Below are positions 1-8,953 of a stretch of DNA of 64,000 nucleotides, in pieces (position 1 is the stretch's first letter; every line of letters starts with the position of its first letter). The DNA comes from Pseudomonas brassicacearum (GTDB lineage: Bacteria > Pseudomonadota > Gammaproteobacteria > Pseudomonadales > Pseudomonadaceae): positions 1,453,430 through 1,517,429 of the forward strand of contig NZ_CP007410.1 of the NCBI RefSeq assembly GCF_000585995.1. The letters run 5' to 3'. The position numbers and the translations under genes are program-made. The notes below the pieces were generated by a model. That model saw only the letters and a list, made by a program, of their open reading frames with translations, made no database searches and was not told the DNA's origin.

Positions 1-581
1 TGGGCAAGGATGGGGCCAAGGGTTTCGTCGATACCGTGGAGAATCCGCTGGGCCTTGCCGAAGGAATAACAAAACAGCACGCTCGCGCGGCCCGCAGCGA
101 TGTTGCCGCTCCACCACTGATTGATTTCGTCGAAGACCTGCGACTGTGGCTGCCACCGATAGATCGGCAGGCCGAAGGTGGATTCGGTGATGAACGTATG
201 GCATTTCACCGGCTCGAACGGCGTACACGTGCCGTCGGGCTCGACTTTGTAATCCCCTGACGCCACCCAGACCTCACCTTGATACTCCAGCCGCACCTGG
301 GCCGAGCCCAGCACGTGGCCGGCGGGATGAAAACTCAAGGTCACGCCGTGATGCAGCAGGCGTTCGCCATAGGGCAGGGTTTGCAGGTTGATGTCCTGGC
401 CGAGCCGCGAACGCAGGATGCCTTCGCCAGGTGCCGCTGCCAGGTAGTGTTGGTTGCCGCCACGGGCGTGGTCGCCGTGGGCGTGGGTGATGACCGAGCG
501 TTCAACCGGACGCCACGGGTCGATGTAGAAATCTCCGGGCGGACAGTACAGGCCTTCGGGGCGGGCAATGACAAGATCCAT
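1..581 (-). CDS. Ligase-associated DNA damage response exonuclease (partial, C-terminus off the window)
   Basis: Translation of the minus strand from the ATG at 581 begins MDLVIARPEGLYCPPGDFYI and stays open to base 1, so about 193 N-terminal residues are present. It carries the metallo-beta-lactamase metal motif THAHGDHARGG near residue 33, then HPAGHVLGSAQ and ASGDYKVEPDGT, the order seen in beta-CASP/MBL exonucleases. The family member with this exact opening is the exonuclease that is usually encoded beside an ATP-dependent DNA ligase and a Lhr-type helicase in a DNA repair operon; those partners would lie to the left of the window. The assignment is by recognition of the family, not by a search. 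The short reading frames on the plus strand here are shadows. Confidence 0.88.
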   Translation of the reverse strand, partial: MDLVIARPEGLYCPPGDFYIDPWRPVERSVITHAHGDHARGGNQHYLAAAPGEGILRSRLGQDINLQTLPYGERLLHHGVTLSFHPAGHVLGSAQVRLEYQGEVWVASGDYKVEPDGTCTPFEPVKCHTFITESTFGLPIYRWQPQSQVFDEINQWWSGNIAAGRASVLFCYSFGKAQRILHGIDETLGPILA

Positions 582-681
582 GCAATCACCGGGGCGATGG
601 GCTTGTCAGGTAGAGGCGGGGGCGGGGAGAGAAGTTCTATTGGGTTTTGATGGAGCAGGATCAGGTGGCTGGATGGGCAAA

Positions 682-813
682 TGTGGCGAGGGGATTTATC
701 CCCGTTGGGCTGCGAAGCAGCCCTGAAACCAGGCAACTCGGTGTATCAGGCAAATTGAGTTGGCTGCTTTGGGACTGCTTCGCAGTCCAACGGGGATAAA
801 TCCCCTCACCACA
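682..813. repeat. REPIN, GAGGGGATTTATCC family
   Basis: Two inverted copies of TGTGGCGAGGGGATTTATCC face each other around a spacer that itself holds GGCTGCGAAGCAGCC-type hairpins. It lies between the convergent-side ends of two minus-strand genes. The same layout recurs at 11694, 26262, 36250 and 49236. Confidence 0.85.
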
Positions 814-823
814 GGGGGGCAGT

Positions 824-3274
824 CTATTTTCCGGGCACCAGGGTCAACCGCGTCTTGCCATACGCCCGATCGAAATTCTGCGGTTGCAGGGACAGGTTCT
901 GATACTGCCCCTTGAGCCACGGATCGAGGCCATTGACGTAGTTCGGGCCGGCGGGGTTATCGGACTGGCCGGTGCCTCCCTGCATCATCAATGGCTCAGG
1001 TTGGCCGAAGTCGACGATAAAGCGCATCGCTGGCGCCAGGGCGGTGTTGAGGTCCTGGCCCCAGGCGAACGCCGCGGTATTGAGCGTGGTGGCGTCGCCA
1101 CCGGCCGGTATCGGGCCGCGCACGGTCTGGCCGCTGCTGTTTTTCCAGGCGTAGTGATGCAACGTGCCCCACTGCCAGGCCTTGTGATCGCCGCCCAACT
1201 GGCTGTCACCGGCGCTGATGGCCGCTGCCAGGCTGCGGGCGAGGATGACCGCCTTGTCTTCTTTCTGCGGTGTGCGCACATCGTCCCAGAACGGGCTGTC
1301 CTCGCGACCCAGCAGGTGATCGGCCTGGGCCGAGTAAGACAATTGGCCGTTGGCAACCAGGGCTTTCCACGCCGAGCTGCCGTCCGGGCCCAGCTCGTCG
1401 AGGAAAATCTGCTTCATGCTTTCCTGCAGGAACAGCTCATAAATGGCTGCGTCGGCGGAAGTCGGGCTGAGCCGGCCATCGAACGCCATCAGTCGGGTGT
1501 AAGCCTCGCGAGCCTTGGCCCGCTCAACCACCGGCAGCGCTTCGATCGCTTGCTTGAGCGGCTGGGACATGCCCGGCGCTTCGAAGACTTTCTTGAGCTT
1601 GGCTGCGAACGTCGTGGTCTGGTCGTACTGCATGGCGGTCAGGCTGCGGGCGTCGTGCTTGCCTCCGCCGGCCAGTTCGGCCATGCGCTCGCCACGTTCC
1701 GGCGCGGCCCAGGAATTGGACAGCTGCATCCCGTAGCCGTGGGGAATGACCCGCTGGTTAGCGGTGCCGAGCCAGCCTTGGGCGGGGTCCTGGTCGTACG
1801 GATGCAACATCGGGTCGGCGTAACCGTCCCAGTCGTAGCGACCGTCCCAGCCCGGCGACGGCAACAGGCCTTCGCCTTCGCGGCGGTTCGGATAGCGGCC
1901 AGTGACTTGCCAGCCGATGTTGCTGGCGTCGGCGAACACCATGTTCACCGCCATGGCGCGGATTTCCCGGCTGGCATCGGAGGCTTTCTCGACGTTCTGC
2001 GCCCGGGACAGGTCGAAGAGCGCGTCGAGGGTCTTGTCGTCGGTGAAGCTCGGGGTCTGCAAGGCCAGGCCAAAGCCATTGGCCATGGCCGGGCCCTGGG
2101 CGCTGTTGAGCAGCGGGCCGTGGCGGGTTTCAAATACGGCCTCGCGAATCGGCCGCTGACCTTTGATGAAGTAGGTTTCGTTACGCACCATCACCTGCTG
2201 CCATTTGCCGTTGACCTCGTAGGACAGGCCGTTGCCCTGGCGTCGGATTTTTTCCAGGAACAGATCCTGGTTGTCTCCCAGTACGCTGGTCATGCTCCAG
2301 GCCACTTTGCCGTTGAAGCCCGCCAGAATCATGGGAATGCCCGCCACGGAAACCCCGGCCGCCTGGTACTTGGGCGCACGGATCTGCACCGGCACCCACA
2401 GTGACGACGTGCCCAATGGCCCATGGCTGTCGCTGGCCAACAGGCTCTTGCCGCCGCGGCTGCGTTGCGGCGCGATGGCCCAGTTGCTCGAAGACATCAC
2501 ATTCAACAGATTCAGCCCGGCCAACTGGCCGGTGGCCTTGCTGATGTCGTCCAGGCCCGGGACTTGACCGTTGAGTCGGATACCCTGGAGTTTATCGGCC
2601 TCGGCCATCGGCAGTTGCTCGTCCGGGTAGGACGGGCTCAGCCAGGCGAGTTTGTCGGAGGTGACGGTCTGGGCCAGCACCAGGTTGGCGATTTCTTCCG
2701 GCAGGTTGGCCGACTGGCTGAAATTCAGCAGGCAGAACATCAGCGCCGAGTCTTCCGGCTTCCAGTATTCGGGTTTGTAGCCGGTGGCGGCCAGGTCCGA
2801 TGGCAGCTTGTCGCGGTAGCGGAACAGGTACGCGTTGACGCCGCGGGCATAGACTTCGAAGAAGCGCTTGAGCCGGGGCGAAGACGCCTTGTACAGCTCA
2901 TCGGCGTTTTTCTTCAGGTTGATGGCGCGCATGTAGCGGTCGACATCCAGCCGCTCGGCCCCGGACATTTCCGCCAACCGACCCTGGGCCAGCAGGCGCA
3001 GGGTCACCATCTGGGTGATGCGATCGCTGGCATGGACGTAGCCGAGGGTGAACAGGGCGTCATGGAAGCTGTTGCTTTCGATCAGCGGCATGCCCATGGC
3101 ATTGCGCCGAACCGAGACGTTCTGCGCCAGCCCCTTGAGCGGCTGCACGCCGGAAGTGGGCGCTACGGTGTCCTGCGTGTTCCAGGCCTGGCAACCGCTC
3201 AAACCGAGCACACTGGCCACTGCGGCGGCAACGCCGAGCCGGGGGATGAAGGAAATAGAGGCTGGCGAGGCCAT
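824..3274 (-). CDS. Penicillin acylase family lipoprotein (Ntn hydrolase)
   Basis: 816 residues. A lipoprotein signal ends in GLSGC, so Cys28 would be lipidated after export. Residues 40-260 form the alpha-chain-like half; the motif [12 protein letters not shown] at 259-270 matches the self-cleavage site of penicillin/cephalosporin acylases, where the new N-terminal serine is the nucleophile. By alignment with SNSWAVAP-type sites, Ser262 is the likely catalytic residue. The beta-chain half follows to the C-terminus. Family members hydrolyse amide bonds of beta-lactams or of acyl-homoserine lactones (PvdQ, QuiP, HacB in Pseudomonas); the substrate here cannot be told from sequence. The ATG is preceded by CAGGAG at good spacing. 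Being a predicted lipoprotein is less usual than the soluble periplasmic form. Confidence 0.88.
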   Translation of the reverse strand: MASPASISFIPRLGVAAAVASVLGLSGCQAWNTQDTVAPTSGVQPLKGLAQNVSVRRNAMGMPLIESNSFHDALFTLGYVHASDRITQMVTLRLLAQGRLAEMSGAERLDVDRYMRAINLKKNADELYKASSPRLKRFFEVYARGVNAYLFRYRDKLPSDLAATGYKPEYWKPEDSALMFCLLNFSQSANLPEEIANLVLAQTVTSDKLAWLSPSYPDEQLPMAEADKLQGIRLNGQVPGLDDISKATGQLAGLNLLNVMSSSNWAIAPQRSRGGKSLLASDSHGPLGTSSLWVPVQIRAPKYQAAGVSVAGIPMILAGFNGKVAWSMTSVLGDNQDLFLEKIRRQGNGLSYEVNGKWQQVMVRNETYFIKGQRPIREAVFETRHGPLLNSAQGPAMANGFGLALQTPSFTDDKTLDALFDLSRAQNVEKASDASREIRAMAVNMVFADASNIGWQVTGRYPNRREGEGLLPSPGWDGRYDWDGYADPMLHPYDQDPAQGWLGTANQRVIPHGYGMQLSNSWAAPERGERMAELAGGGKHDARSLTAMQYDQTTTFAAKLKKVFEAPGMSQPLKQAIEALPVVERAKAREAYTRLMAFDGRLSPTSADAAIYELFLQESMKQIFLDELGPDGSSAWKALVANGQLSYSAQADHLLGREDSPFWDDVRTPQKEDKAVILARSLAAAISAGDSQLGGDHKAWQWGTLHHYAWKNSSGQTVRGPIPAGGDATTLNTAAFAWGQDLNTALAPAMRFIVDFGQPEPLMMQGGTGQSDNPAGPNYVNGLDPWLKGQYQNLSLQPQNFDRAYGKTRLTLVPGK

Positions 3275-3450
3275 GGCAAAGCTCCTGCGGGAGGGGGTGG
3301 CACCAATAAAGGCGCTACGTTAGTGAGCAGGAGGGGGCGGCGCAAGCGGGGGTGGGGGTTATTTGTTGATTTGGCGATGAAAGCCCGGGGCCACGCTTCC
3401 GGATAAGGCTTGCCTGTAGGAAGCCGTGATGCTCAAGTACGGAAAATCCA

Positions 3451-4032
3451 ATGACGAGCAATGGAAAAACCGGCATGGAGCTACAGAAAAACGCGGCGCT
3501 GATCCTCATTGATCAACAAAAAGGCATCCTTCACCCCAGGCTCGGCCCTCGTAACAACCCCGAGGCGGAGCTGCGCATGCTCGAGTTGCTGGCGTTCTGG
3601 AGGCATTCGGCGCGGCCGGTGATTCATGTCCATCATTTGTCCCGCTCACCGGATTCGGTGTTCTGGCCGGGGCAGTCGGGCGTGGAGGTGCAGCAACGGT
3701 TCGAGCCGCTGGCCGGGGAAGACCTGATTCAGAAGCAGGTGCCGGACGCGTTCAGTGGCACCGCCCTGGAGGCGAATCTGCGCAAGGCCCGGATCGAGCA
3801 ATTGGTGATTGTCGGCGTGGCGACGAACAACTCGGTGGAGTCCACAGCGCGTACGGCCGGCAACCTGGGATTCGACACTTGGGTGGCCGAGGACGCCTGT
3901 TTTACCTTCGACAAGGCCGATTATTTCGGTAACGCCCGTACGGCCAGCGAGGTGCATGCCATGTCGCTGGGCAACTTGCATGGCGAGTATGCGACCGTGG
4001 CCAGTGTGATGCGGATTCTGCAGGCGGGCTGA
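3451..4032 (+). CDS. Isochorismatase-fold (cysteine hydrolase-like) protein lacking the catalytic cysteine
   Basis: 193 residues from ATG 3451; an internal ATG at 3475 (MELQKNAALILIDQQKG) is an equally plausible start because both have only a weak GGAAAA upstream. The fold signature is clear: Asp21 in LILIDQQKG, Lys95 in DLIQKQVPDAF and the cis-peptide region VGVATNNSVESTAR. In cysteine hydrolases (nicotinamidase, CSHase) the third catalytic residue is a cysteine at the position that here is Ser128. The protein may therefore use serine, or have a different activity as in PhzD-type isochorismatases. Monocistronic; the gene upstream is on the other strand. Function unknown. Confidence 0.82.
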   Translation: MTSNGKTGMELQKNAALILIDQQKGILHPRLGPRNNPEAELRMLELLAFWRHSARPVIHVHHLSRSPDSVFWPGQSGVEVQQRFEPLAGEDLIQKQVPDAFSGTALEANLRKARIEQLVIVGVATNNSVESTARTAGNLGFDTWVAEDACFTFDKADYFGNARTASEVHAMSLGNLHGEYATVASVMRILQAG

Positions 4033-4060
4033 TAGGTAGGTATTGACAGCTCCGGTCTCA

Positions 4061-4151
4061 TCGCGAGCAAGCTCGCTCCCACATGGGGTCTGCGGCGATC
4101 ACTGGATATCGCCTCACCGCCATTTCCCTGTGGGAGCGAGCTTGCTCGCGA
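4061..4151. repeat. REP pair, TGTGGGAGCGAGC family, outward orientation
   Basis: Two copies of the 23-bp REP lie tail to tail (first as TCGCGAGCAAGCTCGCTCCC, then TGTGGGAGCGAGCTTGCTCG), the reverse of the usual REPIN order. It sits between the convergent isochorismatase-like and SEC-C genes. Confidence 0.85.
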
Positions 4152-4190
4152 TGAAGGTCTAGCAGGCGAAGAAATTTTTCGCCTTCCCCC

Positions 4191-4400
4191 TCAAGCCCCG
4201 TGACACTTCTTGAATTTCTTGCCATTGCCACAAGGGCAAGGGTCGTTGCGACCGACATCCTTCAGGGCGTTGCGCACCGGTTCCTGGTGGGCGTGGCCGC
4301 AGTTTGGACCGTGGACATGGCCGTGATCGTGATCGTGATCGTGCTGATGGTCATGATCGTGATTGCAATCAGGGCCGTGAACGTGGGGTTGCTGGGTCAT
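4191..4400 (-). CDS. Small His-rich protein with SEC-C metal-binding domain
   Basis: 69 residues. The N-terminal half (residues 6-41) is a histidine/aspartate-rich stretch with repeated DHDH and two HGPxC motifs, able to bind metals such as Zn, Ni or Cu. The C-terminal half, [19 protein letters not shown], is a complete SEC-C motif (CxC...CH) like the zinc ligand tail of SecA. Its start codon lies 5 bases beyond the stop of the upstream LEA-type gene, whose last codons contain its GGAG ribosome site, so the two are probably translated together. A role in metal delivery or in chaperone-like binding is inference. Confidence 0.85.
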   Translation of the reverse strand: MTQQPHVHGPDCNHDHDHQHDHDHDHGHVHGPNCGHAHQEPVRNALKDVGRNDPCPCGNGKKFKKCHGA

Positions 4401-4405
4401 CGGGG

Positions 4406-4891
4406 TTACTCCGCAATAAAATCGGCGGCGATTATCACGCCATTGCGCTCCAGGTGCACGTAGTGAGCGATGAATAATCCGGTTTCCAGCTCACCTTCCA
4501 GACGATAGGGAATCTGCTGTCGGGGTTTCTCGAGCAATTTCACCACGTCCCGCACTTGTGGCCACAGATTGGTACGGATCGGCACCTTGAAATAGCCGCT
4601 GCGTTGAGGACCCACGGTGAACCAGTGTTCGTGCTCACCTTCGGTCAGCAGCAGATCACCCAAATGGATGCGATAGGTCAGGCCGCGCACGGTCAGGTCG
4701 CTGTCGCTAGGGTTGTCGACGCGAAAGTGCAGCATGAACTTCTGTTCCAGCAACCGGGCCCGCACCACCTCGACCTTGACCAGGCGCACCTGCGGTTCGA
4801 GGGCTTCGTCACTTCGCCAGGACGCACAGCCGCCAAGCCCGACGAACAGCAGCAGGCAAGTGAGGCGTAGCCAGTGTGATGAGTGAGTCAT
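4406..4891 (-). CDS. LEA type 2 / WHy-domain lipoprotein
   Basis: 161 residues. The start [22 protein letters not shown] gives a lipobox (LGGC, Cys22), so the product is a predicted outer-membrane or periplasmic lipoprotein. The rest, including [20 protein letters not shown] and [14 protein letters not shown], is the beta-sandwich WHy domain of LEA type 2 proteins, which in bacteria are linked with desiccation and stress tolerance. It forms a tight pair with the SEC-C gene downstream. The exact role is unknown. Confidence 0.85.
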   Translation of the reverse strand: MTHSSHWLRLTCLLLFVGLGGCASWRSDEALEPQVRLVKVEVVRARLLEQKFMLHFRVDNPSDSDLTVRGLTYRIHLGDLLLTEGEHEHWFTVGPQRSGYFKVPIRTNLWPQVRDVVKLLEKPRQQIPYRLEGELETGLFIAHYVHLERNGVIIAADFIAE

Positions 4892-4959
4892 GTCCGTGCC
4901 TCTGGTCTATTCCCAGTCTAGCCCGCTGGTGGGCGGGCGAGCGTCGGACGATTCCGATA

Positions 4960-5436
4960 TCAACGTGTGAAGTAGCCTGCACAGCACTTCTTGAATTTAT
5001 GTCCACTGCCGCACGGGCAGCTGTCGTTGCGTCCGATCTTGACCGGCACGGTTGGGTCGATGAAGTACCAGCGTCCGCCATTCTGCACGAAGGATGACTG
5101 CTCGCGGTGGCTATGCTCTCCCTGGCCGTCATGCCAGCGCGCCGTGAACGTGACAAAGGCGTGTTCCGGTTGGCCGCCGAACACTTCGCTGCTTTCCACC
5201 TCCAGCCCCAGCCAGGTGCTGTTGGCGCTCCACTCGCTGATGGACTGGCGATCGAGGCCTTGCTGTTGGGCCGGGAGGGTGGTGGCCACCAGGTAATCCA
5301 CCAGCCCCAGCACATAGGCGCTATAGCGCGAGCGCATCAAGGCTTCGGCGCAGGGCGGCGGGTGTCCGTCGTGGTAATGGCCGCAGCAGGTGTCCAATGG
5401 GTTGCCACTGCCGCAGGGGCAAATGGGTGTGTGCAT
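4960..5436 (-). CDS. YchJ family protein (UPF0225), two SEC-C motifs
   Basis: 158 residues from ATG 5436, beginning [20 protein letters not shown] longer in-frame start at 5490 would overlap the upstream gene and is not supported. The N-terminal SEC-C motif (CPCGSG...CCG) is followed by the YchJ middle domain ([33 protein letters not shown]) and a C-terminal SEC-C motif ([20 protein letters not shown]). Both cysteine clusters are complete for zinc binding. The biochemical role of YchJ is not established. It starts just after the stop of the DUF6231 gene, so the two are likely co-transcribed. Confidence 0.9.
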   Translation of the reverse strand: MHTPICPCGSGNPLDTCCGHYHDGHPPPCAEALMRSRYSAYVLGLVDYLVATTLPAQQQGLDRQSISEWSANSTWLGLEVESSEVFGGQPEHAFVTFTARWHDGQGEHSHREQSSFVQNGGRWYFIDPTVPVKIGRNDSCPCGSGHKFKKCCAGYFTR

Positions 5437-5450
5437 GCTTGTGTTCACGG

Positions 5451-5948
5451 CTACCACCAGTATTTTCCAAAGTTTTCCGGGTTGGCCCAAAAGCGTGAGT
5501 TGAGCCAGTCGGGGACCTGTTTGTATTCAAGCAGATCGTAGGTAAACAGGGTCAGCACCTGCTCCTCGCGCTGGAATCGCTCACTGGCTTGCAGGGCCAG
5601 TGAGAAAAAGTCGGTTTCTTGCCAGCCGCAGGCGTTGAGGTCCGCCAGCACCGCGATACGGCTGGCGTTGAGATTGCGGATGCCACCCAACAGGTTCAGA
5701 CCGTCGCGCTTGGGCAAGTGCTCCAGGCAATCGAGCGCCAGGGCCAGGTCAAAACGCTGCGCCGCCACGTCCGCCGGCAGCGAGCCGGGGCCGGCATGTA
5801 CCACTTCGGTGTCGGGATGCGCCTGCCGGAACGCCTCGAGTGCGGGGAAACTGCTGGCACCGATCAACAACAGTTTTTGCGGGGCGTAGCGATCAAGCAC
5901 GGCGGCCAGGGCTTGCTGGGGCGTGCGCGAAGAAATAGCAACGGTCAT
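5451..5948 (-). CDS. DUF6231 family, methyltransferase-like protein
   Basis: 165 residues. The beginning [21 protein letters not shown] resembles strand 1 and the glycine loop of class I SAM-dependent methyltransferases, and [19 protein letters not shown] resembles the later conserved motif, but the glycine loop is short and no substrate domain is present. The C-terminus is rich in aromatic residues ([19 protein letters not shown]). It is conserved in Pseudomonas beside ychJ. Whether it binds SAM is unproven. Confidence 0.8.
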   Translation of the reverse strand: MTVAISSRTPQQALAAVLDRYAPQKLLLIGASSFPALEAFRQAHPDTEVVHAGPGSLPADVAAQRFDLALALDCLEHLPKRDGLNLLGGIRNLNASRIAVLADLNACGWQETDFFSLALQASERFQREEQVLTLFTYDLLEYKQVPDWLNSRFWANPENFGKYWW

Positions 5949-6084
5949 CGAAGTTCCTCAGTCAGAACCACCACGATAGCCTGCGCGGACATCTCGGCCT
6001 AGAGCGTTTGCGCCTGAACCTGTCGAAGTGCCGCAAACACGGGGCGAAAGCGGCGTTAGCATGATGCTGGCGCAGATCCGAACT

Positions 6085-6120
6085 CGGGTCTTTACTCCCC
6101 TGAATCGGCGCAACGCCGAT
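6085..6120 (+). promoter_or_regulatory. 5' leader element of the first OmpA-like gene (conserved motif plus hairpin)
   Basis: CGGGTCTTTACTCC at 6085-6098 is followed by a perfect 7-bp hairpin ATCGGCG-CAA-CGCCGAT at 6104-6120, then AAGGAG and the ATG at 6140. The same 14-mer stands at almost the same distance before the paralogous gene at 6926. Confidence 0.5.
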
Positions 6121-6139
6121 CCCTCAAGGAGAAAACCCG

Positions 6140-6835
6140 ATGAGCATAGTTCGGACAGCGTTACCCCTGGTTCTGCTAACCGGTGTGTTGACTGGTTGCG
6201 CAGGTTTGCAGAAAACCGACTGGCCGACCTGTGCGGCCGTCGGCGGCGTAATCGGCGCGGGCTTGGGCGCCACCGAAAGTACCTCCTGGGCTGGCGGCGG
6301 AGCGCTGTTCGTCGGCACCATGGCGGCGGCCTATTGCTGGGTGCACGGCGATGGCGACGAAGACGGCGATGGTGTGCCGGACAGCCGCGACAAGTGCCCG
6401 GGCACACCGAAGGGCGTGCAGGTCGATGCTGATGGCTGCCCGCCGCCCGTTCCGGCGCCGGTGGTTGAAGAAGCCGTGGTGGTCAAGGAAGAAACCATCG
6501 TGATCCGCGACGTGCACTTTGAGTTCAACAAGGCCACGCTGACCCCGGGCGACAAGGATGTCCTGAGTACCGTTGCGACCCGGCTGAAGCAAGAAACATC
6601 CACCGCGCAATTGCGGGTTACTGGCCACACCGACAGCGTTGGCAGCGATGCCTATAACCAACGGTTATCTGAGAAACGGGCCAATTCGGTGGTGCAATAC
6701 CTGGTTGAAAACGGCGTGCCTCGTGCCAGTTTCGTCTCGGTGTCCGGCGCCGGTGAGAGCCAGCCGGTGGCCGACAACAAAACCGCCGATGGCCGCGCGA
6801 TGAACCGCCGCACGGAAATCAAGATAAACCGCTGA
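6140..6835 (+). CDS. OmpA family lipoprotein with thrombospondin type 3-like repeat
   Basis: 231 residues. The lipobox LTGC gives Cys20. Residues 33-70 form a glycine-rich, hydrophobic stretch (GGVIGAGLGATESTSWAGGG). Next comes a calcium-binding TSP3-like segment, DGDEDGDGVPDSRDKCPGTP, then a proline hinge and a C-terminal OmpA peptidoglycan-binding domain (about 120-231) with the signatures VHFEFNKATLT, GHTDSVGSDAYN and NRRTEI. The product should link the outer membrane to the cell wall. It is the first of two tandem paralogues sharing the same domain order. RBS AAGGAG precedes the ATG. Confidence 0.92.
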   Translation: MSIVRTALPLVLLTGVLTGCAGLQKTDWPTCAAVGGVIGAGLGATESTSWAGGGALFVGTMAAAYCWVHGDGDEDGDGVPDSRDKCPGTPKGVQVDADGCPPPVPAPVVEEAVVVKEETIVIRDVHFEFNKATLTPGDKDVLSTVATRLKQETSTAQLRVTGHTDSVGSDAYNQRLSEKRANSVVQYLVENGVPRASFVSVSGAGESQPVADNKTADGRAMNRRTEIKINR

Positions 6836-6844
6836 AACCCTTGT

Positions 6845-6871
6845 CATCCGCGCCTTGTACAGTCGCGGATG
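6845..6871 (+). terminator. Hairpin after the first OmpA-like gene
   Basis: CATCCGCG (6845-6852) pairs perfectly with CGCGGATG (6864-6871), ten bases after the stop codon, and is followed by GCGGGTCTTT. The T run is weak, so this could be a partial terminator or processing site. Confidence 0.5.
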
Positions 6872-6917
6872 CGGGTCTTTACTCCTGTGTGACCGGTATG
6901 GGCCGGTGACACAGGAG
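6872..6917 (+). promoter_or_regulatory. 5' leader element of the second OmpA-like gene
   Basis: CGGGTCTTTACTCC at 6872-6885 runs into a 13-bp stem with a single mismatch (6884-6896 with 6903-6915). The right arm covers the first bases of the AGGAG ribosome site at 6913-6917, so the folded form would hide it. Confidence 0.5.
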
Positions 6918-6925
6918 CCTTCACC

Positions 6926-7651
6926 ATGAACGTTCTAATAAAGGCCGCCTTACCGGTATTGCTGGCGGGCAGTCTGTTGTCCGGTTGCGCCACTCACAGC
7001 GATGGCAGCGCCCCTCTCAATCAACGCACCTGGCCAATCTGCAGTCTGATCGGCGGACTGGTCGGCGGTGGGCTTGGCGCTATTGAAAGCAGCGGCTGGG
7101 CTGCCGGCGGCGCCGCCTTGGGGCTGCTGGGCGGAGGCTTGATCTGCTACGCCCAGGATGGCGATGAAGACGACGATGGCGTGTTCGACCGCCGCGACCG
7201 TTGCCCCGACACACCGGCCAATACCCCCGTCGAACATCACGGCTGCCCGTTGCCGCAATACCCGGCCAGTGCGCCACCGGTCGAACCTCAAGCACCGGCC
7301 ACCGAAGTCATCACCCTCAATGACGCCGGCAAGGTGCTGTTCGATTTCGACAAATCCGATCTCACGGCAGAAGCTCGCAGCCAGCTCGATGGGCTGATGG
7401 GCAAACTGAGCCAGGCCAATATCGCCAGTATCCGGGTGGTGGGCCACACCGACAGCGTCGGAAGCGACGCCTACAATGAGGGGTTATCCGAACGGCGCGC
7501 CAGCAGCGTCGTGGAGTACCTGCTGACCCAGGGGCTGGCCCCGGACAAACTCACCAGCGAAGGCAAGGGCGAAAGCGAGCCGGTGGCCGACAACGAGACC
7601 GACGAGGGGCGGGCGCAGAACCGTCGGGTTGAACTGCATCTGCAGCGTTGA
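6926..7651 (+). CDS. OmpA family lipoprotein, tandem paralogue
   Basis: 241 residues with the same plan as the gene before it: lipobox LSGC (Cys21), Gly-rich segment (GGLVGGGLGAIESSGWAAGG), acidic calcium-type repeat DGDEDDDGVFDRRDRCPDTP, proline-rich linker, and an OmpA C-terminal domain (VLFDFDKSDLT, GHTDSVGSDAYNEGLSERRA, NRRVELHLQR). It arose by tandem duplication, and the leader was duplicated too. RBS ACAGGAG. Predicted peptidoglycan-associated outer membrane lipoprotein. Confidence 0.92.
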   Translation: MNVLIKAALPVLLAGSLLSGCATHSDGSAPLNQRTWPICSLIGGLVGGGLGAIESSGWAAGGAALGLLGGGLICYAQDGDEDDDGVFDRRDRCPDTPANTPVEHHGCPLPQYPASAPPVEPQAPATEVITLNDAGKVLFDFDKSDLTAEARSQLDGLMGKLSQANIASIRVVGHTDSVGSDAYNEGLSERRASSVVEYLLTQGLAPDKLTSEGKGESEPVADNETDEGRAQNRRVELHLQR

Positions 7652-7795
7652 GCCCTGAGCCAGAGCCGTCGGATCGCACCCAGGGCGGTTCGGCGGTCAC
7701 TGGCTGACGGTAAATTAAATTTGCCTTTCCCTCTGGCTTATCCTGCGCGCAAGCCGTTACTGTGCGCCCAAAGAATAATACTCATCGGGGGGCGT

Positions 7796-8068
7796 ATGAA
7801 GGTGTTTTGGGGGCTGGGGCGCTTGCTGACCCTGCTGTTCTGGCTGGTGGTGCTGGTCAACCTGATCATGCCGTTCGTCTATCCGCTGCATGGGCTGGTC
7901 AACATCGCCGGGGCGATGCTGCTGGCGGTCCATTTGCTGGAGCTTTTGTTATTCCGGGCCCGCTTTCGTGGCCGCCCCTCGCCTGGCCGCGATCGCCTCA
8001 GGGTGCTGCTGTTTGGCCTCTTTCACCTGCAAACCATCCCGACCGCGCCAGAGGCTTCCCATGCGTAA
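7796..8068 (+). CDS. DUF1145 domain inner-membrane protein
   Basis: 90 residues from ATG 7796, chosen because GGGGGGCG lies just upstream and the earlier in-frame ATG at 7721 adds a non-conserved leader. Two hydrophobic helices (about 8-28 and 33-52) fit the DUF1145 family, small membrane proteins of unknown role. The last 8 bases overlap the next gene, so translation is probably coupled. Confidence 0.8.
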   Translation: MKVFWGLGRLLTLLFWLVVLVNLIMPFVYPLHGLVNIAGAMLLAVHLLELLLFRARFRGRPSPGRDRLRVLLFGLFHLQTIPTAPEASHA

Positions 8069-8819
8069 ATTGTGTCTGCTCGTCGCCTTTGTGTGCCCAT
8101 GGGCGTCGGCTCAAGTGCTCCAGGTAGAAAGCCACTCGTTGATGCGCCTGCCCAACACCACCAGCACCCTGACCCTGGAGCGGCTGGACGTGGCTGATTA
8201 CGGCACGCTGCTGGTGCCTTCCAACGTCACTGAACTGTCCATCGGCCAGTTGCACTTGGGGCGCGAGGCGCGGATCGCCATCGTGCCTGCGCAGCAGGCG
8301 CTGGAAATGAAGGTCGCCCAGGCTGAATTGGCCGACGGCAGCCAGATCACTTCCCGTGGCGCGCCGGGCACCTATACGAAGGCGGCCCGGCCGGGGCGCA
8401 ATCTCAACCTGCGTTTCAATGCCTTGAATGCACCGCTGTTGTCGGTGGATGCCCGTGGCGGTACCGGTGCCCCGGGTTTCGTGGGCCTCGACGGTGCCAA
8501 TGGTCAGGCGCCGGGTTGCACCTGGGGTTCGGCCGGTCGCGGTGCCGACGGCAGTAACGGCAGCGATGGGCAACCGGGGGCGGCCGGTGCGCTGGTGCGC
8601 CTCGAGGTGCCTCGCGAGTATCCCGCCGAACAGATCAAGGTGGCGGTGGACGGCGGTGCCGGTGGCGCTGCCGGGCTCGGCGGCAAGCCCGGGGCGGGAG
8701 GCAAGGCCAAGGGTTGCCTGGTCTATACCGCCGATGGCGGTAAAAGCGGCCGCCCGGGTGTCGATGGCCAGCCAGGGCCGGCTGGAGCGGCGGGGGCGGT
8801 GACGGTGCAGCGGTTCTAG
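8061..8819 (+). CDS. Secreted collagen-like Gly-rich protein
   Basis: 252 residues. The signal peptide MRKLCLLVAFVCPWASA is followed by about 110 residues predicted to be beta-rich (LTLERLDVADYGTLLVP, LHLGREARIAIVP). Two collagen-like stretches with G-x-y triplets then appear around residues 136-172 and 200-246 (GAPGFVGLDGANGQAPG, GRGADGSNGSDGQPGAAG, GRPGVDGQPGPAGAAGA). They are short and interrupted, so a stable triple helix is uncertain. Two cysteines, one in each Gly-rich region, might form a disulfide. It overlaps the DUF1145 gene. Surface or matrix role is inference. Confidence 0.75.
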   Translation: MRKLCLLVAFVCPWASAQVLQVESHSLMRLPNTTSTLTLERLDVADYGTLLVPSNVTELSIGQLHLGREARIAIVPAQQALEMKVAQAELADGSQITSRGAPGTYTKAARPGRNLNLRFNALNAPLLSVDARGGTGAPGFVGLDGANGQAPGCTWGSAGRGADGSNGSDGQPGAAGALVRLEVPREYPAEQIKVAVDGGAGGAAGLGGKPGAGGKAKGCLVYTADGGKSGRPGVDGQPGPAGAAGAVTVQRF

Positions 8820-8836
8820 GCGTGGGACGAGCCTAA

Positions 8837-8925
8837 TGTGGGAGCGGGCTTGCTCGCGAAGAGGGCGTGTCAGGTTAATCAATGTTGACTGACCCACCGC
8901 TTTCGCGAGCAAGCCCGCTCCCACA
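8837..8925. repeat. REPIN, TGTGGGAGCGGGC family
   Basis: Two inverted copies of TGTGGGAGCGGGCTTGCTCG with a loop containing TGTTGACTGAC, between the convergent collagen-like and copD-like genes. Confidence 0.9.
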
Positions 8926-8953
8926 GGTTCCGTGTGATACCTGAAGATTTTCT

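Noticed and set aside
884..2404. Long plus-strand open frame opposite the penicillin acylase gene
   Set aside because: It is the mirror of a high-GC coding frame; composition is rich in Arg, Gly, Val and His, with no family motif or ribosome site.
5437..5490. Extended N-terminus of the YchJ-like gene
   Set aside because: The extension overlaps the DUF6231 gene and has no family similarity; the SEC-C motif begins right after ATG 5436.
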